Source of the DNA: Planctobacterium marinum
GTDB lineage: Bacteria > Pseudomonadota > Gammaproteobacteria > Enterobacterales > Alteromonadaceae
Direction: 5' to 3'
NCBI RefSeq assembly: GCF_036322805.1
Contig: NZ_AP027272.1
Location: forward strand, 3,286,001-3,350,000
DNA: 64,000 bases
Position 1 is the first letter of the stretch; every line of letters begins with the position of its first letter. The position numbers and the translations under genes were made by a program. Below, piece after piece: positions 28,948 through 38,149 of the stretch. The notes under the pieces are model-generated. The model saw only the letters and a list, made by a program, of their open reading frames with translations, was not told the origin of the DNA and did not search any database.

Positions 28948-30702
28948 TCATAAAATATCTGCTTTATCTTGCTTAAATAATGACTCCAGATCTTTTCGGT
29001 TTTGTTTACTGCGTTCAACCGCATCTTGAGCAGAAACGGGATTTTGAATACTGCGCAGCAATATTTCCTCATCGTGATGTTTAAACACCTGCACAAAATA
29101 ATTCGCTTGTGCGGTGCTGAAACCGTATTCCTGCAAAACGCGAGTCGCTGCATCTAAGCTACTGTCAAACACTTCCCGTACAATATGTGTCACACCGAGC
29201 TCATCAAAGTCCGCCACATTCATACGATTGCGCAAACGCGCCACAATACTGATATGGGGATACTGCTCTCTCACGAGCCGGGCAATCTCAAGGGCTTTCT
29301 CTTCGTTATCCACCGCAATCAACAGCACGCGAACCTGTTCGATACCGGCACGCTTTAAAATATCCAGACGCGATGCGTCGCCAAAATACACCTTATTGCC
29401 GAATTTCTTAACAAACTCAATGTGTTCTGCATCAGTGTCCAGCGCTGTAAAAGGAATATTGTGGGCGCCCAATATACGCCCGGTGATCTGCCCAAACCGA
29501 CCAAAGCCGGCAATCAATACTTGCGGATGATCGTCCTGGACATCGGATTCATATACGTTGGGACAATTTTTACTGTTAAACCACATACTGTGTAAGATCA
29601 CTAATGGTGCCGTCATGGCCATTGATATACCGACCACAAGCGTCACCTGGTCCGCTACCATTTGCGGTAACAGCGCACTCGCTGAAGCTTGCGCCATAAC
29701 AACGAAGGCAAACTCACCGCCCTGAGAAAGCATCAATGCAATGCGCATGGAATCGGTACCAGACTGCTTCGCAAGTTTTAAAATGGTAAATATCACTGCC
29801 GTTTTAAGTACCACCAATGCTACAGCACAACCGACGATTGTAAGAGGCTGGGACACCAGTAAACTCAAGTCCAGGTTCATACCAATGGCAATGAAGAACA
29901 AACCCAAGAGCAAGCCTTTGAATGGCTCTATTTCTGTCTCAAGCTGATGTTTAAAGCTGGAGTTGGCCAATAGCATACCTGCCACAAACGCCCCCATTCC
30001 CATGGAAAGCCCGGAGGCTTGCATACCCACTGCAGTTGCCATCACTATCAATAGCGCGGCGGCCGTCATGACTTCCTCACTACCATAGCGTGCCAGTAGT
30101 CCCAAGAAAGGGTTGATCAGATAACGTCCCGCCACCAGCACAATAGCGATGGCCAGCACACTCATCCACCAAGGAGGCGCGGTAGCTGAACCCGAATCAG
30201 ACAATGCAGCTACCAGCAACAGGATCGGAATAACCGCAAGATCCTGCATCAACAGAACGGAAAAGCCTTGCTGTCCCGGTGGGGTTTTGAGGATGCGGTG
30301 CTCGCTCATGAGTTGAATAGCGAAGGCAGTAGATGATAAGGCCACAGCGAGCCCAACTACCAGGGCCACGTTAAAGGAAAATCCAAACAGTAGCATAGCA
30401 GCAAATATCAGAAAGGCTGTGATGGCCAGTTGCCCTCCACCGGTAAACATTATCTGATTGCGCATACGCCAGAGCTTTTGTGGCTCCAGTTCAAGCCCGA
30501 TAACAAAGAGCAGCAAAACCACGCCCAGCTCGGCGAAATGGAGAATGGTATCAGGATCGGAAACCAGATTGAGTACTGAAGGGCCGATGATCAATCCCGC
30601 TACCAGATAACCTAAAATCGCCCCCAATTTGAGCCGTTTAAATATCGGTACGGCGATTACTGCCGCTCCCAAAAATACCAAACCTGTTGTTAATGTTGCC
30701 AT
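28948..30702 (-). CDS. CPA2-family monovalent cation:proton antiporter (KefB/KefC-like) with TrkA-N domain
   Basis: 584 residues. About 12-13 membrane segments fill residues 1-385, with the Kef-type signature LGAILGYLVAGLIIGPSVL and FVIGLELEPQKLW and the buried ALSSTAFAIQLM. A TrkA-N/RCK domain follows (VLIAGFGRFGQITGRILGAHNIPF, about 400-520) with GDASRLDILKRAG. In KefC the RCK domain binds glutathione conjugates and gates K+/H+ exchange at the inner membrane. No KefF/KefG-type partner is adjacent. A protein of this general type can be named with confidence; which ion and ligand it uses cannot. Confidence 0.9.
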   Translation of the reverse strand: MATLTTGLVFLGAAVIAVPIFKRLKLGAILGYLVAGLIIGPSVLNLVSDPDTILHFAELGVVLLLFVIGLELEPQKLWRMRNQIMFTGGGQLAITAFLIFAAMLLFGFSFNVALVVGLAVALSSTAFAIQLMSEHRILKTPPGQQGFSVLLMQDLAVIPILLLVAALSDSGSATAPPWWMSVLAIAIVLVAGRYLINPFLGLLARYGSEEVMTAAALLIVMATAVGMQASGLSMGMGAFVAGMLLANSSFKHQLETEIEPFKGLLLGLFFIAIGMNLDLSLLVSQPLTIVGCAVALVVLKTAVIFTILKLAKQSGTDSMRIALMLSQGGEFAFVVMAQASASALLPQMVADQVTLVVGISMAMTAPLVILHSMWFNSKNCPNVYESDVQDDHPQVLIAGFGRFGQITGRILGAHNIPFTALDTDAEHIEFVKKFGNKVYFGDASRLDILKRAGIEQVRVLLIAVDNEEKALEIARLVREQYPHISIVARLRNRMNVADFDELGVTHIVREVFDSSLDAATRVLQEYGFSTAQANYFVQVFKHHDEEILLRSIQNPVSAQDAVERSKQNRKDLESLFKQDKADIL

Positions 30703-31107
30703 GCTATTTTCACTATTCTTAAATTATCGCCAAGTTAGCAAATGGCCACCGCCAATGCCTAGAGCGTGTTGACCTTTGCTGTTCGAAATTTGTTCTATAT
30801 ATAAGCGATTTAATCGCGGAACAGTCCTACAGGCCTAGTGGTGCTAAGTCAAAGGGCTGTGACAAAGAGTAAAGCGCTTATATGACGAACCCTCCGGGCA
30901 GCGCCTGTGTGCAATTTATACCGTGTTGAATGCTTTTGATTTATCCCTACATGGATGTAGGTGATTAGAATAACGCAGGAGCAGTTATCGAGAAACAGTA
31001 GACCTTCAAGCATTCGCCTTGTCTAAATTGCACACAGGCTGCTGCAAAATCGTACAGCAAAGATCAACACGCTCCAATGATAAATTTCTATAGGAGTCAT
31101 CGAAATT
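30703..31107. other. 405-bp intergenic region holding a 313-bp inverted-repeat element
   Basis: No open frame with coding character. It is almost filled by the MITE-like element at 30762-31074. Confidence 0.6.
30762..31074. repeat. MITE-like intergenic element with terminal and nested inverted repeats
   Basis: Ends are 21-bp inverted repeats with one mismatch (30762-30782 GAGCGTGTTGACC..., 31054-31074 in reverse, GAGCGTGTTGATC...). Inside are a perfect 16-bp inverted repeat GCCTGTGTGCAATTTA (30903-30918 with 31024-31039), a hairpin CCTACAT-GG-ATGTAGG (30946-30961) and a palindrome GCGATTTAATCGC (30805-30817). No coding frame. This organisation matches a non-autonomous mobile or structured element. 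No convincing target duplication was found; CAATG occurs a few bases outside both ends. Confidence 0.6.
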
Positions 31108-32001
31108 TCACGACATTCCAATGCCAAATCCGGGCGCCAATCGCATATTTTCCACATCAATCAGCGTTTCAGGGTTAGCCAAAGCCAGTTGACAGCCCTG
31201 CCCTTTTATTCGGTGATCTGCGGAGCAATCCACTTGCCATTGTCTTAGCACGTAACTTGCCAGTGCCGCTCTTACCTTCAGGTTCAGCTCGCCATTCACC
31301 ATGTTATAGTCCATTTCTACCGCTTGCGTCTGACCGATTTCAGGATGCGGAATCAAATGCAAATCCACCATGGTATTCCACTGTTTATCTTCACTGCTTT
31401 GCTCGTAAGGCGCACTCACTTCTTCCAGTTCTGTAATGGTGGTAAAACGCGTGCAGACAAAATCGCGAAACTCTTGATGATGGCGATCAAAGGCGCGAAC
31501 ATGCCAACGATGACCATTATTCACCATTGCATGAGGTACTAACTCCCGTTCTGTTTCGCCTGAAGAAACCGAGACATAACCGCACTTAATAGCTTGTTGA
31601 TTGGTAATGGCACGCATCAAACCGGCAATAATATCAGGATTTGGATGAATTAAGCGCACCGCGTCCAGGCATACTTCGCTGGATTCCACCAAGGTTGAAA
31701 TACCGTTACCAAAGCCCTGACAAAGCTGGTGCAAAATAGCCTCCGGATCCTGCTGAAACACCGGTACAAAATCAGCGCAGCGATAATAGCGCTTATCGGT
31801 GTGATTCAAGGTTAAATTGCCGGGAGCCAGATCTTTATAGGTGGCAAAATCTCGGGTACTGGCAGCCAGTCCGGTTTTGAAGCGCTCAGTCAGTTCGGCA
31901 CGCGAGATATGCCCAAAGTATTGCAAACTAAAATCGATGAAAGCCAATCGCTCTCGTGCACCGTGATTTAGTAACTCAAGATTGTTAATGTCGTTTGTCA
32001 T
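31108..32001 (-). CDS. WYL-domain transcriptional regulator (BrxR/CapW-like), orphan
   Basis: 297 residues from the ATG at 32001, which has GAGGG about 7 bp upstream. An N-terminal winged helix (FSLQYFGHISRAELTERFKTGLAASTRDFATYKDLAP) is followed by a WYL-type domain (about 120-210; KCGYVSVSSGETERELVPHAMVNNGHRWHVRAFD) and a C-terminal WCX-like part (AALASYVLRQWQVDCSADH). The sequence resembles the BrxR/CapW repressors that control phage-defence islands such as BREX and CBASS. No defence genes lie next to it: neighbours are an antiporter and an HDAC-like gene, and the region downstream holds an inverted-repeat element. It may regulate a different locus or be a remnant of a lost island. Confidence 0.82.
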   Translation of the reverse strand: MTNDINNLELLNHGARERLAFIDFSLQYFGHISRAELTERFKTGLAASTRDFATYKDLAPGNLTLNHTDKRYYRCADFVPVFQQDPEAILHQLCQGFGNGISTLVESSEVCLDAVRLIHPNPDIIAGLMRAITNQQAIKCGYVSVSSGETERELVPHAMVNNGHRWHVRAFDRHHQEFRDFVCTRFTTITELEEVSAPYEQSSEDKQWNTMVDLHLIPHPEIGQTQAVEMDYNMVNGELNLKVRAALASYVLRQWQVDCSADHRIKGQGCQLALANPETLIDVENMRLAPGFGIGMS

Positions 32002-32117
32002 CCCAATACCCTCAAAAGCAAGATTTGAAACAACACTAACATGCAATCATATTGATGTCATCATTTTGATTTGATCAATATATTATTTCCTGTTTGAGTG
32101 ATTTTTGCACAAACTTT

Positions 32118-33017
32118 CTATTGCACTACGCCAAACGCTCTGAACAACTGTAAATGTACCTGCACCAAGGCTTTAATATCCCGCTGATATCCACCACCAA
32201 TCACAGCGGCGACGGGCACACCGGCTTGCTCACAATAACCCTTTACCAGTCTGTCCCGCTTAAATACACCATGGGTGGAGATATCGAGATGCCCCAAATC
32301 GTCATCCTGATGAATGTCGACTCCAGCGTCGTAAATCACCGCATCGGGTTTAAATTGTGAAAAAGCCAGGTGTAAAGCTTCGTCCACCACTTCCAGATAG
32401 GCGTCATCAGACATACCTTTAGGTAAAGGAAAATCCATATCAGAGTGCTGTTTTCGATAGGGAAAGTTCTTCTCAGCGTGCAAAGATACGGTAAAGACAT
32501 TGGCTTGATTTTGCGCGAGCTTTGCCGTGCCATCCCCTTGATGGACATCACAGTCGAAAATTAACACCTTATCGATGCCGGGCTGCTGTAACATCTGCAA
32601 AGCCGCCAGATACAAATCATTGAAGATGCAAAACCCGGAACCAAAATTAGCAAACGCATGGTGATAACCGCCGGTTAAGTTCAAAGCAACGCCCTTTTGC
32701 AAGGCTAAATCAGCACACAATAGCGTACCACCAACCGCCGTAAGCGTTCTTTGCAGCAACTGTTGCGACCAGGGAAAACCAATACGCCGCATGGCTTTGG
32801 CATCTAACTCTCCAGAGGTAATACTATCTACATAGCTGGGTTCATACACTTGCTTTAATGCCTCAATGGCCACAGGTTGAGGCTCTACAAACTGTTGCGC
32901 TGGTACCCCACATCGGCGCAACTCATCGTAAATCCCTTGATATTTTTCAATGGGAAAGCGGTGCTTAACAGGGAGATTTAGTTGGCTATATATTGGATGA
33001 AAAACCAGTTGACTCAT
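32118..33017 (-). CDS. Histone deacetylase family protein (class II-like amidohydrolase)
   Basis: 299 residues from the ATG at 33017 (MSQLVFHPIYSQLNLP). Zinc-hydrolase motifs: GGYHHAFANFGSGFCIFNDL, DCDVHQGDGTA, YDAGVDIHQDDDLGHL, with metal ligands D-x-H and the late Asp, plus GGGYQRD. Family members remove acetyl groups from acetylated small molecules (polyamines, acetoin) or proteins. Bacterial members of this subtype have been little studied. The start 6 codons upstream (GTG at 33035) is possible. It runs in the same direction as the WYL gene, 116 bp downstream. Confidence 0.88.
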   Translation of the reverse strand: MSQLVFHPIYSQLNLPVKHRFPIEKYQGIYDELRRCGVPAQQFVEPQPVAIEALKQVYEPSYVDSITSGELDAKAMRRIGFPWSQQLLQRTLTAVGGTLLCADLALQKGVALNLTGGYHHAFANFGSGFCIFNDLYLAALQMLQQPGIDKVLIFDCDVHQGDGTAKLAQNQANVFTVSLHAEKNFPYRKQHSDMDFPLPKGMSDDAYLEVVDEALHLAFSQFKPDAVIYDAGVDIHQDDDLGHLDISTHGVFKRDRLVKGYCEQAGVPVAAVIGGGYQRDIKALVQVHLQLFRAFGVVQ

Positions 33018-33145
33018 AGGCTGCAGCAAACTCACTAGCGCTTACATACATGAATATTTAATGACATTTTATTACTTACCATTAACCTTCCACTCAAATA
33101 ATGCTTTACTTCTGATATGGAGTATTTGATAACACAGCCGTAAAG

Positions 33146-33421
33146 ATGAGTAAAATCGGATCCGTTTTTAGCGAGATAGTGCGCATTAAAGATGAACTAA
33201 AACTGCAATTACACTTGTTGGAAATGGAATCCAAAGACGAATGGAAGACACTGTGTGATAAATTGCGTCAACTGGAAAAGTCTTTTGAGCAGGATGTTAC
33301 CCGGCTGAGTGAGCAAATAGGACAAGCTGAAGAAGACTTTTATGTGGGCAATAAGCAAGAAATTCAGCAGTTGCTGAATGACTTTAAAAAACTCAAAAAG
33401 CAAACCGACTCCAAATCCTGA
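33146..33421 (+). CDS. Small coiled-coil hypothetical protein
   Basis: 91 residues with a near-continuous amphipathic helix (DELKLQLHLLEMESKDEWKT, then EKSFEQDVTRLSEQI, then NKQEIQQLLNDFKKLKKQ). It has no membrane segment. It resembles short cytoplasmic coiled-coil proteins found in Alteromonadales; I cannot name a function. A TAAAG just upstream is a weak ribosome-binding site. It is divergent from the HDAC-like gene. Confidence 0.6.
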   Translation: MSKIGSVFSEIVRIKDELKLQLHLLEMESKDEWKTLCDKLRQLEKSFEQDVTRLSEQIGQAEEDFYVGNKQEIQQLLNDFKKLKKQTDSKS

Positions 33422-33455
33422 AACCGCAAAGTACTTCCAGATTCATAGTCAGGAT

Positions 33456-33500
33456 CCCATTTCCGGGACTGTGTCGCGATTTTGCTGTCCCGAAAATGGG
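33456..33500. repeat. Intergenic palindromic element (REP-like)
   Basis: CCCATTTCCGGGAC (33456-33469) and GTCCCGAAAATGGG (33487-33500) pair over 14 bp with one mismatch, around a 17-base loop. Not followed by a T-run, so not a simple terminator. Similar CCCATTTTCGGGAC-type palindromes accompany REP-associated transposases in related genomes, which I recall but could not check. Confidence 0.45.
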
Positions 33501-33565
33501 AACTACATCAGTGCCCCACTCTTGAAAATCATATTTTTCTTATAAATATCATAACCTTAAAGGTT

Positions 33566-33581
33566 TGGCATAAAACCTGTA
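33566..33581 (+). promoter_or_regulatory. Candidate sigma-54 promoter of the efflux island
   Basis: TGGCATAAAACCTGTA has TGGCA at -24 and TG at -12 with the correct 10-nt distance after GG; the invariant -12 GC is GT, so it is imperfect. It lies 49 bp before the adaptor start at 33630 and the same cluster encodes a sigma-54-dependent activator, which gives support. Confidence 0.45.
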
Positions 33582-33629
33582 ATTAACTCTCTAGTAAGCC
33601 AACATGGCAGCAACTAAAGAGAGTTAAAC

Positions 33630-34886
33630 GTGGACAAAATTCGCAGCAAACCAACTGCTTCATTGAAGAGACGACTATTACCTGCCGTAGCAATCACTTT
33701 GGTGGGATTTGTTTCTTATATCGCGTGGTCAATGTCTTCCGAGCACAGCTATTCTGCGCGACTTGCGAATTTGAGTATTGGCAGTGTTGAGCAAGGCGAA
33801 CTGAGTATTTCAGTGAAAGGTACGGGGCTACTGGTTCCGCAACATGTCCGTTGGGTAGCTGCCAATGTTTCCGGTCGCGTTGATGCTATCTATCGCAAGC
33901 CCGGCGCAGAGCTCAAAGCAGGTGATGTGATCCTGCGACTCAGCAATCCAGAGCTGGTACAAGATGTTGAAGAGCTGAAATGGGAGTTAGAGGCCGAGGC
34001 GGCTCAGAACCGCGCGCTTGAGGTTGACCTGGCTTCACGCGTATTGGACCAGGAAGCTCAAGTACTGGCGGCGGAAATGGATTACGAAAGTGCCCGCATT
34101 AAGCTCGAGGCGGAAAAGAGCTTGTTGGATGAAGGCAATGCCACCGTTTCGAAAATCGATTACCAACGCTCACAGCTGGCAACGCGACAATTTCTCAATC
34201 GCTGGAAAATAGAACAACAACGCCTGGAGCAGCTAAAAGAAAATAAAACTGCGCAACTGGCAGCTGCCGCTGCACGCCTGAATCGCTTGCATAAAATTAT
34301 GACTCGCGCCGAAGAGCAGGTTCAATCACTCACGGTTAAAGCGCCAGATGATGGCGTATTGCAGGCTTTGCCATTAGAGCCCGGCCAACAAGTACTGTTG
34401 GGCAACAATATGGCAAAGATTGCCGATCAGGATGCGTTAATTGCGGAGTTATTAATTGCCGAGAGACGTATTCGCGACGTCAGGCCTGGTCAGCTTGTGA
34501 CTATTGATACCCGACAGTCACAAATAAACGGCACCGTGATCCGGGTAGATCCGGCGGTACTTGACGGTACAGTCCAGGTGGATGTGGCCTTCACCGACGC
34601 CTTGCCAGAAGAAGCCAGACCTGACCTTTCCGTAGACGGCACTATTTATACCGCGAAGCTAGCACAAACACTACATGTGGGCAGACCCTACCTTGCACAA
34701 AACAGCGGCAGTAGCGCCATTTTTAAGTTGAGCCCTGACCAGCGCAGCGCAGAAAAAATCACAGTACAATTCGGTATCGGCTCCAGTGAACACATTCAGG
34801 TGCTATCCGGATTACAGCCCGGCGATCAAATCATTTTGTCTGATAGCAGCCAGTATCAACATTTAAACCAAATCCGTATTCAATAG
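33630..34886 (+). CDS. HlyD/MacA-type periplasmic adaptor subunit of efflux transporter
   Basis: 418 residues from a GTG start preceded by AAAGAGAG. N-terminal membrane anchor (LLPAVAITLVGFVSYIAWSM, about 15-34), half a lipoyl motif (VAANVSGRVDAIYRKPGAELKAGD), a long coiled-coil hairpin (about 115-240), the second lipoyl half (VKAPDDGVLQALPLEPGQQV) and beta-barrel and membrane-proximal domains. It should bridge the inner-membrane ABC permease to an outer-membrane channel; no TolC-type gene is present nearby, so a shared channel is expected. First gene of a five-gene cluster with ABC ATPase, permease and a two-component system. Confidence 0.9.
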   Translation: MDKIRSKPTASLKRRLLPAVAITLVGFVSYIAWSMSSEHSYSARLANLSIGSVEQGELSISVKGTGLLVPQHVRWVAANVSGRVDAIYRKPGAELKAGDVILRLSNPELVQDVEELKWELEAEAAQNRALEVDLASRVLDQEAQVLAAEMDYESARIKLEAEKSLLDEGNATVSKIDYQRSQLATRQFLNRWKIEQQRLEQLKENKTAQLAAAAARLNRLHKIMTRAEEQVQSLTVKAPDDGVLQALPLEPGQQVLLGNNMAKIADQDALIAELLIAERRIRDVRPGQLVTIDTRQSQINGTVIRVDPAVLDGTVQVDVAFTDALPEEARPDLSVDGTIYTAKLAQTLHVGRPYLAQNSGSSAIFKLSPDQRSAEKITVQFGIGSSEHIQVLSGLQPGDQIILSDSSQYQHLNQIRIQ

Positions 34887-34909
34887 CAGCAGCCAAAGGA
34901 ATTAATATT

Positions 34910-35623
34910 ATGAATCATCCACTTATTACACTCAGCAATATCAAAAAAGTCTTCTTTACCGACGAAATAGAAACTCATGCCATCAGTGACTTGTCACTGC
35001 GTATCAATCAGGGTGAATATGTTTCTATTTCAGGACCATCCGGGTGCGGTAAATCCACTTTATTGTCGATTTTAGGATTATTGGACACGGCCACCGACGG
35101 CCAATACACGCTGAACGAGCAACAAGTGGTTAAACTCACTAAGAATCAAAGAGCCAAAATTCGCAATCGTGAAATCGGTTTTATTTTTCAATCCTTCAAT
35201 TTGATTTCGGATTTGTCCGTGGCTGAAAACGTGGAGTTGCCATTAACCTATCGCGACGACTTAGACACCAGCACCCGCAAGAAAATGGTTCAGGAAGCAC
35301 TGGAAAAAGTAGATATGAGTCACAGAGCGAAGCACTTCCCTGCACAACTGTCTGGTGGCCAGCAACAACGAGTAGCGATCGCCCGTGCAATTGCGGGTAG
35401 CCCCAGCATTATTCTGGCGGACGAACCCACCGGTAACCTCGACTCCAAAAATGCGGAAATCGTGATGAACCTGTTGGACAACCTGCATCAACAGGGGGCC
35501 ACCATTTGCATCGTTACTCACGACCCTCGTTCCGCCGAGCAAGCACAACGTCGTATTGAGATGTACGACGGCAAAGTTGTCGATGACAAAATCACGCACT
35601 CCAAACAACCCACTGCTGCATAG
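34910..35623 (+). CDS. ABC transporter ATP-binding protein (MacB/LolD-like)
   Basis: 237 residues. Walker [10 protein letters not shown] (about 44-52), Q-loop IFQSFNLI, signature LSGGQQQR, Walker [14 protein letters not shown] and the switch His in CIVTHDP. The arrangement matches the MacB/LolD class, which couples ATP hydrolysis to mechanotransmission rather than membrane translocation. It lies 23 bp after the adaptor gene and 8 bp before the permease gene, so all three form one operon. Confidence 0.94.
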   Translation: MNHPLITLSNIKKVFFTDEIETHAISDLSLRINQGEYVSISGPSGCGKSTLLSILGLLDTATDGQYTLNEQQVVKLTKNQRAKIRNREIGFIFQSFNLISDLSVAENVELPLTYRDDLDTSTRKKMVQEALEKVDMSHRAKHFPAQLSGGQQQRVAIARAIAGSPSIILADEPTGNLDSKNAEIVMNLLDNLHQQGATICIVTHDPRSAEQAQRRIEMYDGKVVDDKITHSKQPTAA

Positions 35624-35631
35624 GTATCACC

Positions 35632-38067
35632 ATGAATTTATTACACGACTTAAAGTATGCTGCTCGATTGATGTTAAAAAACCCGGGGTTTTCCGCACTC
35701 ACCATTTTAGTGATGACCATTGGATTGAGTATTTGCATGTACAACTACTCCTTTATCCATGGCGTCATGCTCAAAGACTTGCCCTTTGAAAAAGGGGACA
35801 GAATGTATGTTATCAATACCGTGCAAAACGGTACGGAATACAATGGCGGTAGTGTCTACGTTGCTGATTACCTGGTGATGAAAGAGCAGCTACAAGGTCT
35901 CGAAATGAGTGGCGCTTATTATTACAACAATGTCAATGTCAGCGGTACAGGACGCGCAGTTCGCTACCGTTCCATTGTTACTGAAGCTAACGTGTTTGAT
36001 TTTACCAGCGTGCCCGCGATGACTGGACGGGTCCTGAATGACCAGGACACCATTCCGGGTGCTAATCCGGTAGCGGTTATTAGTTACGACCTGTGGCAAA
36101 ACTTCTATGGTGCTAAAAGCAATGTATTAGACAGCAAAATCGACATCGATGGTCATGCCCATCAAGTGATTGGCGTGATGCCTGCTGGTTATAAATTCCC
36201 GGATGCGGCTGATATCTGGACGCCAATGCAACTGCAAATGTCTGATGTAAAACGCGGTGAAGGCCCGGCCTTGGAAGTATTTATTATTCCTGATGAAGAC
36301 ACCCCCATCTCTCAGATTAACGCCCAGCTAGACAATATCTCTCAACGTCTGGCGCAGGACTTCCCGGAAACGAATTCAGGACGTGGCGCAATGGCGAAAA
36401 CCTACAGAATTGCCACTATGGGTAACGGTGCCATGATCATCATCTCAGTATTGCTTACCGCAGTCGGATTTATTCTGGTTTTGGCCTGCACCAATGTGGG
36501 TAATTTACTCCTGGTTCGCGCTAACGAGCGCGCCAAAGAAACCGCTGTTAGAGTTGCCTTGGGCGCACCGCGCTGGCGGTTAATCTCGCAAATGATGTGG
36601 GAGAGCTTGCTTGTATGTTTGATTAGTGGTGTCTTTTCCGTATTGCTGGCAGCCTGGGGACTGGAGATCAGTCAAGGCATCATGGCCGGTGTTTACAATG
36701 GTCCGTTGCCCTTTTATTGGACCTTCGAAATCGACAGCCATATTTTGTTGATGTCGCTACTCATCGTTCTGGCCACAGCCATACTCTCTGGTTTAGTACC
36801 AGCACTTAAGATCAGTAATGGTGATTTTAACAGCTGGCTGAAAGACGGTACGCGTGGCGCACAAGGCAAAAAAGCCGGTAAAGCCAGCAGTATTTTGGTC
36901 ACCATGGAGATAGCCTTGTCTTGCTGCTTACTTACCATTGCTGCCATCATGGCAGTAGGTGCTAACATCGTAACCAAGGCTGATTATGGCGTTGACTACC
37001 AAAACAAGTACTATGCCCGCATCGAATTAGCTGAGATGGCTTATCCCGAAGATGGCGATATATTGCAGTTTTACCGCAATTTTATTGAAGACATGTTGGC
37101 CCAACCGGAAATTGCTGATGCCTCACTGGCGGGCAACGTACCGGGCAGATACACCGGATTTACCGGGATTTTTATCGAGGGTATGGACGCCGCCAAGGTT
37201 AGTGAATACCCCCGAGCTAATGCTACCAGTATGATGCCAGGTATGTTGGAGCAACTGCACGTTGCTCCCCTTGCAGGTAGATTGTTTGACGCCTCTGACA
37301 ACGACAGGGCGCAACGAGTTGCCGTGGTAACAGATACCTTCGCCATGCAACATTATGGCAGTATTGAGAATGCCCTGGACAAACGCTATCGCTTTGCCTC
37401 TGACGATGCGAAAACCTGGTACACCATTATTGGCGTGGTTCCGCATATGATCTTTGGACAACCTTATGCAGGCTTTAAAGAACGCCCGGCGGTGTTAACC
37501 TCCGCATTGCAAGACACCCAGCGCTATATGGCGGTCATTGCCACACCATCGGGTACGCTTAGTGCCAGCGACCTGGGTCCGGTAGTGCAAAGAGCCTTGT
37601 TCAGTCAAGATCAACAAATGGCGGTATATCGCGAGTCGACTTACGCTGCCGAAATCAAGCAAAACACCGCTGGCATGTTGTTTTTAGCGGACATCTTCAA
37701 GTTGATGGCGTTGGCGGCTGTAGCGCTAGCAGCAAGTGGCATCTATGGCGTAATGTCAAATGCCATTGAACAAAAAACTCATGAGTTTGGAGTACGTCGC
37801 GCCCTGGGGGCCACTGATGAGTCAGTAGTCAGGTTAGTGATGAGAAAAGCAACTATGCAATTATTGATCGGTGCGCTAATTGGTTCACCGCTGGCTTGGC
37901 TCATTGGTAATCAAATGGTTAGCCAGTTCGCCACCAACTCCATCTGGATTGATGTGATGTACGGGGCCATGCCACTGCTTATTGGTGTGATCGTGCTGAT
38001 TTCCGCTTGGTTTCCTGCCAGAAAAGCAGTTAAATTTGAGCCCAGCGCTGCTTTGCGCTATGAATAA
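35632..38067 (+). CDS. ABC transporter permease with two FtsX/MacB_PCD modules (ADOP-type)
   Basis: 811 residues. Two copies of the MacB periplasmic core plus FtsX membrane domain: membrane segments near 22-43, 268-295, 325-350, 372-398, 425-450, then 690-712, 745-768 and 780-800. Both FtsX domains keep the motif around RVALGAPRWRLISQM and RRALGATDESVVRLVM. Such duplicated permeases need only one polypeptide pair with the ATPase. Unlike E. coli MacB, the ATPase is separate. The substrate is unknown; related systems move peptides, macrolides, lipoproteins or antimicrobial compounds. Confidence 0.88.
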   Translation: MNLLHDLKYAARLMLKNPGFSALTILVMTIGLSICMYNYSFIHGVMLKDLPFEKGDRMYVINTVQNGTEYNGGSVYVADYLVMKEQLQGLEMSGAYYYNNVNVSGTGRAVRYRSIVTEANVFDFTSVPAMTGRVLNDQDTIPGANPVAVISYDLWQNFYGAKSNVLDSKIDIDGHAHQVIGVMPAGYKFPDAADIWTPMQLQMSDVKRGEGPALEVFIIPDEDTPISQINAQLDNISQRLAQDFPETNSGRGAMAKTYRIATMGNGAMIIISVLLTAVGFILVLACTNVGNLLLVRANERAKETAVRVALGAPRWRLISQMMWESLLVCLISGVFSVLLAAWGLEISQGIMAGVYNGPLPFYWTFEIDSHILLMSLLIVLATAILSGLVPALKISNGDFNSWLKDGTRGAQGKKAGKASSILVTMEIALSCCLLTIAAIMAVGANIVTKADYGVDYQNKYYARIELAEMAYPEDGDILQFYRNFIEDMLAQPEIADASLAGNVPGRYTGFTGIFIEGMDAAKVSEYPRANATSMMPGMLEQLHVAPLAGRLFDASDNDRAQRVAVVTDTFAMQHYGSIENALDKRYRFASDDAKTWYTIIGVVPHMIFGQPYAGFKERPAVLTSALQDTQRYMAVIATPSGTLSASDLGPVVQRALFSQDQQMAVYRESTYAAEIKQNTAGMLFLADIFKLMALAAVALAASGIYGVMSNAIEQKTHEFGVRRALGATDESVVRLVMRKATMQLLIGALIGSPLAWLIGNQMVSQFATNSIWIDVMYGAMPLLIGVIVLISAWFPARKAVKFEPSAALRYE

Positions 38068-38091
38068 AATATAGTGTTTTTACAACACTTG

Positions 38092-38117
38092 CCGCTCTGA
38101 AAACTGTTTCAGGGCGG
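38092..38117. promoter_or_regulatory. Intercistronic hairpin between permease and response-regulator genes
   Basis: CCGCTCTGAAA (38092-38102) pairs with TTTCAGGGCGG (38107-38117), with one wobble and a 4-base loop. No T-run follows, so it may stabilise or process the transcript, or partially terminate, between the transporter genes and the two-component genes. Confidence 0.5.
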
Positions 38118-38149
38118 TCATCTCTACTATCAACTAACTTGCGGAATAC

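Noticed and set aside
31108-33017. BREX or CBASS defence island suggested by the WYL regulator
   Set aside because: No methyltransferase, nuclease, nucleotidyltransferase or effector gene lies within reach; neighbours are an antiporter and an HDAC-like hydrolase.
33422-33629. Terminator after the small coiled-coil gene
   Set aside because: The palindrome at 33456 has a long loop and no T-run; recorded as a repeat instead.
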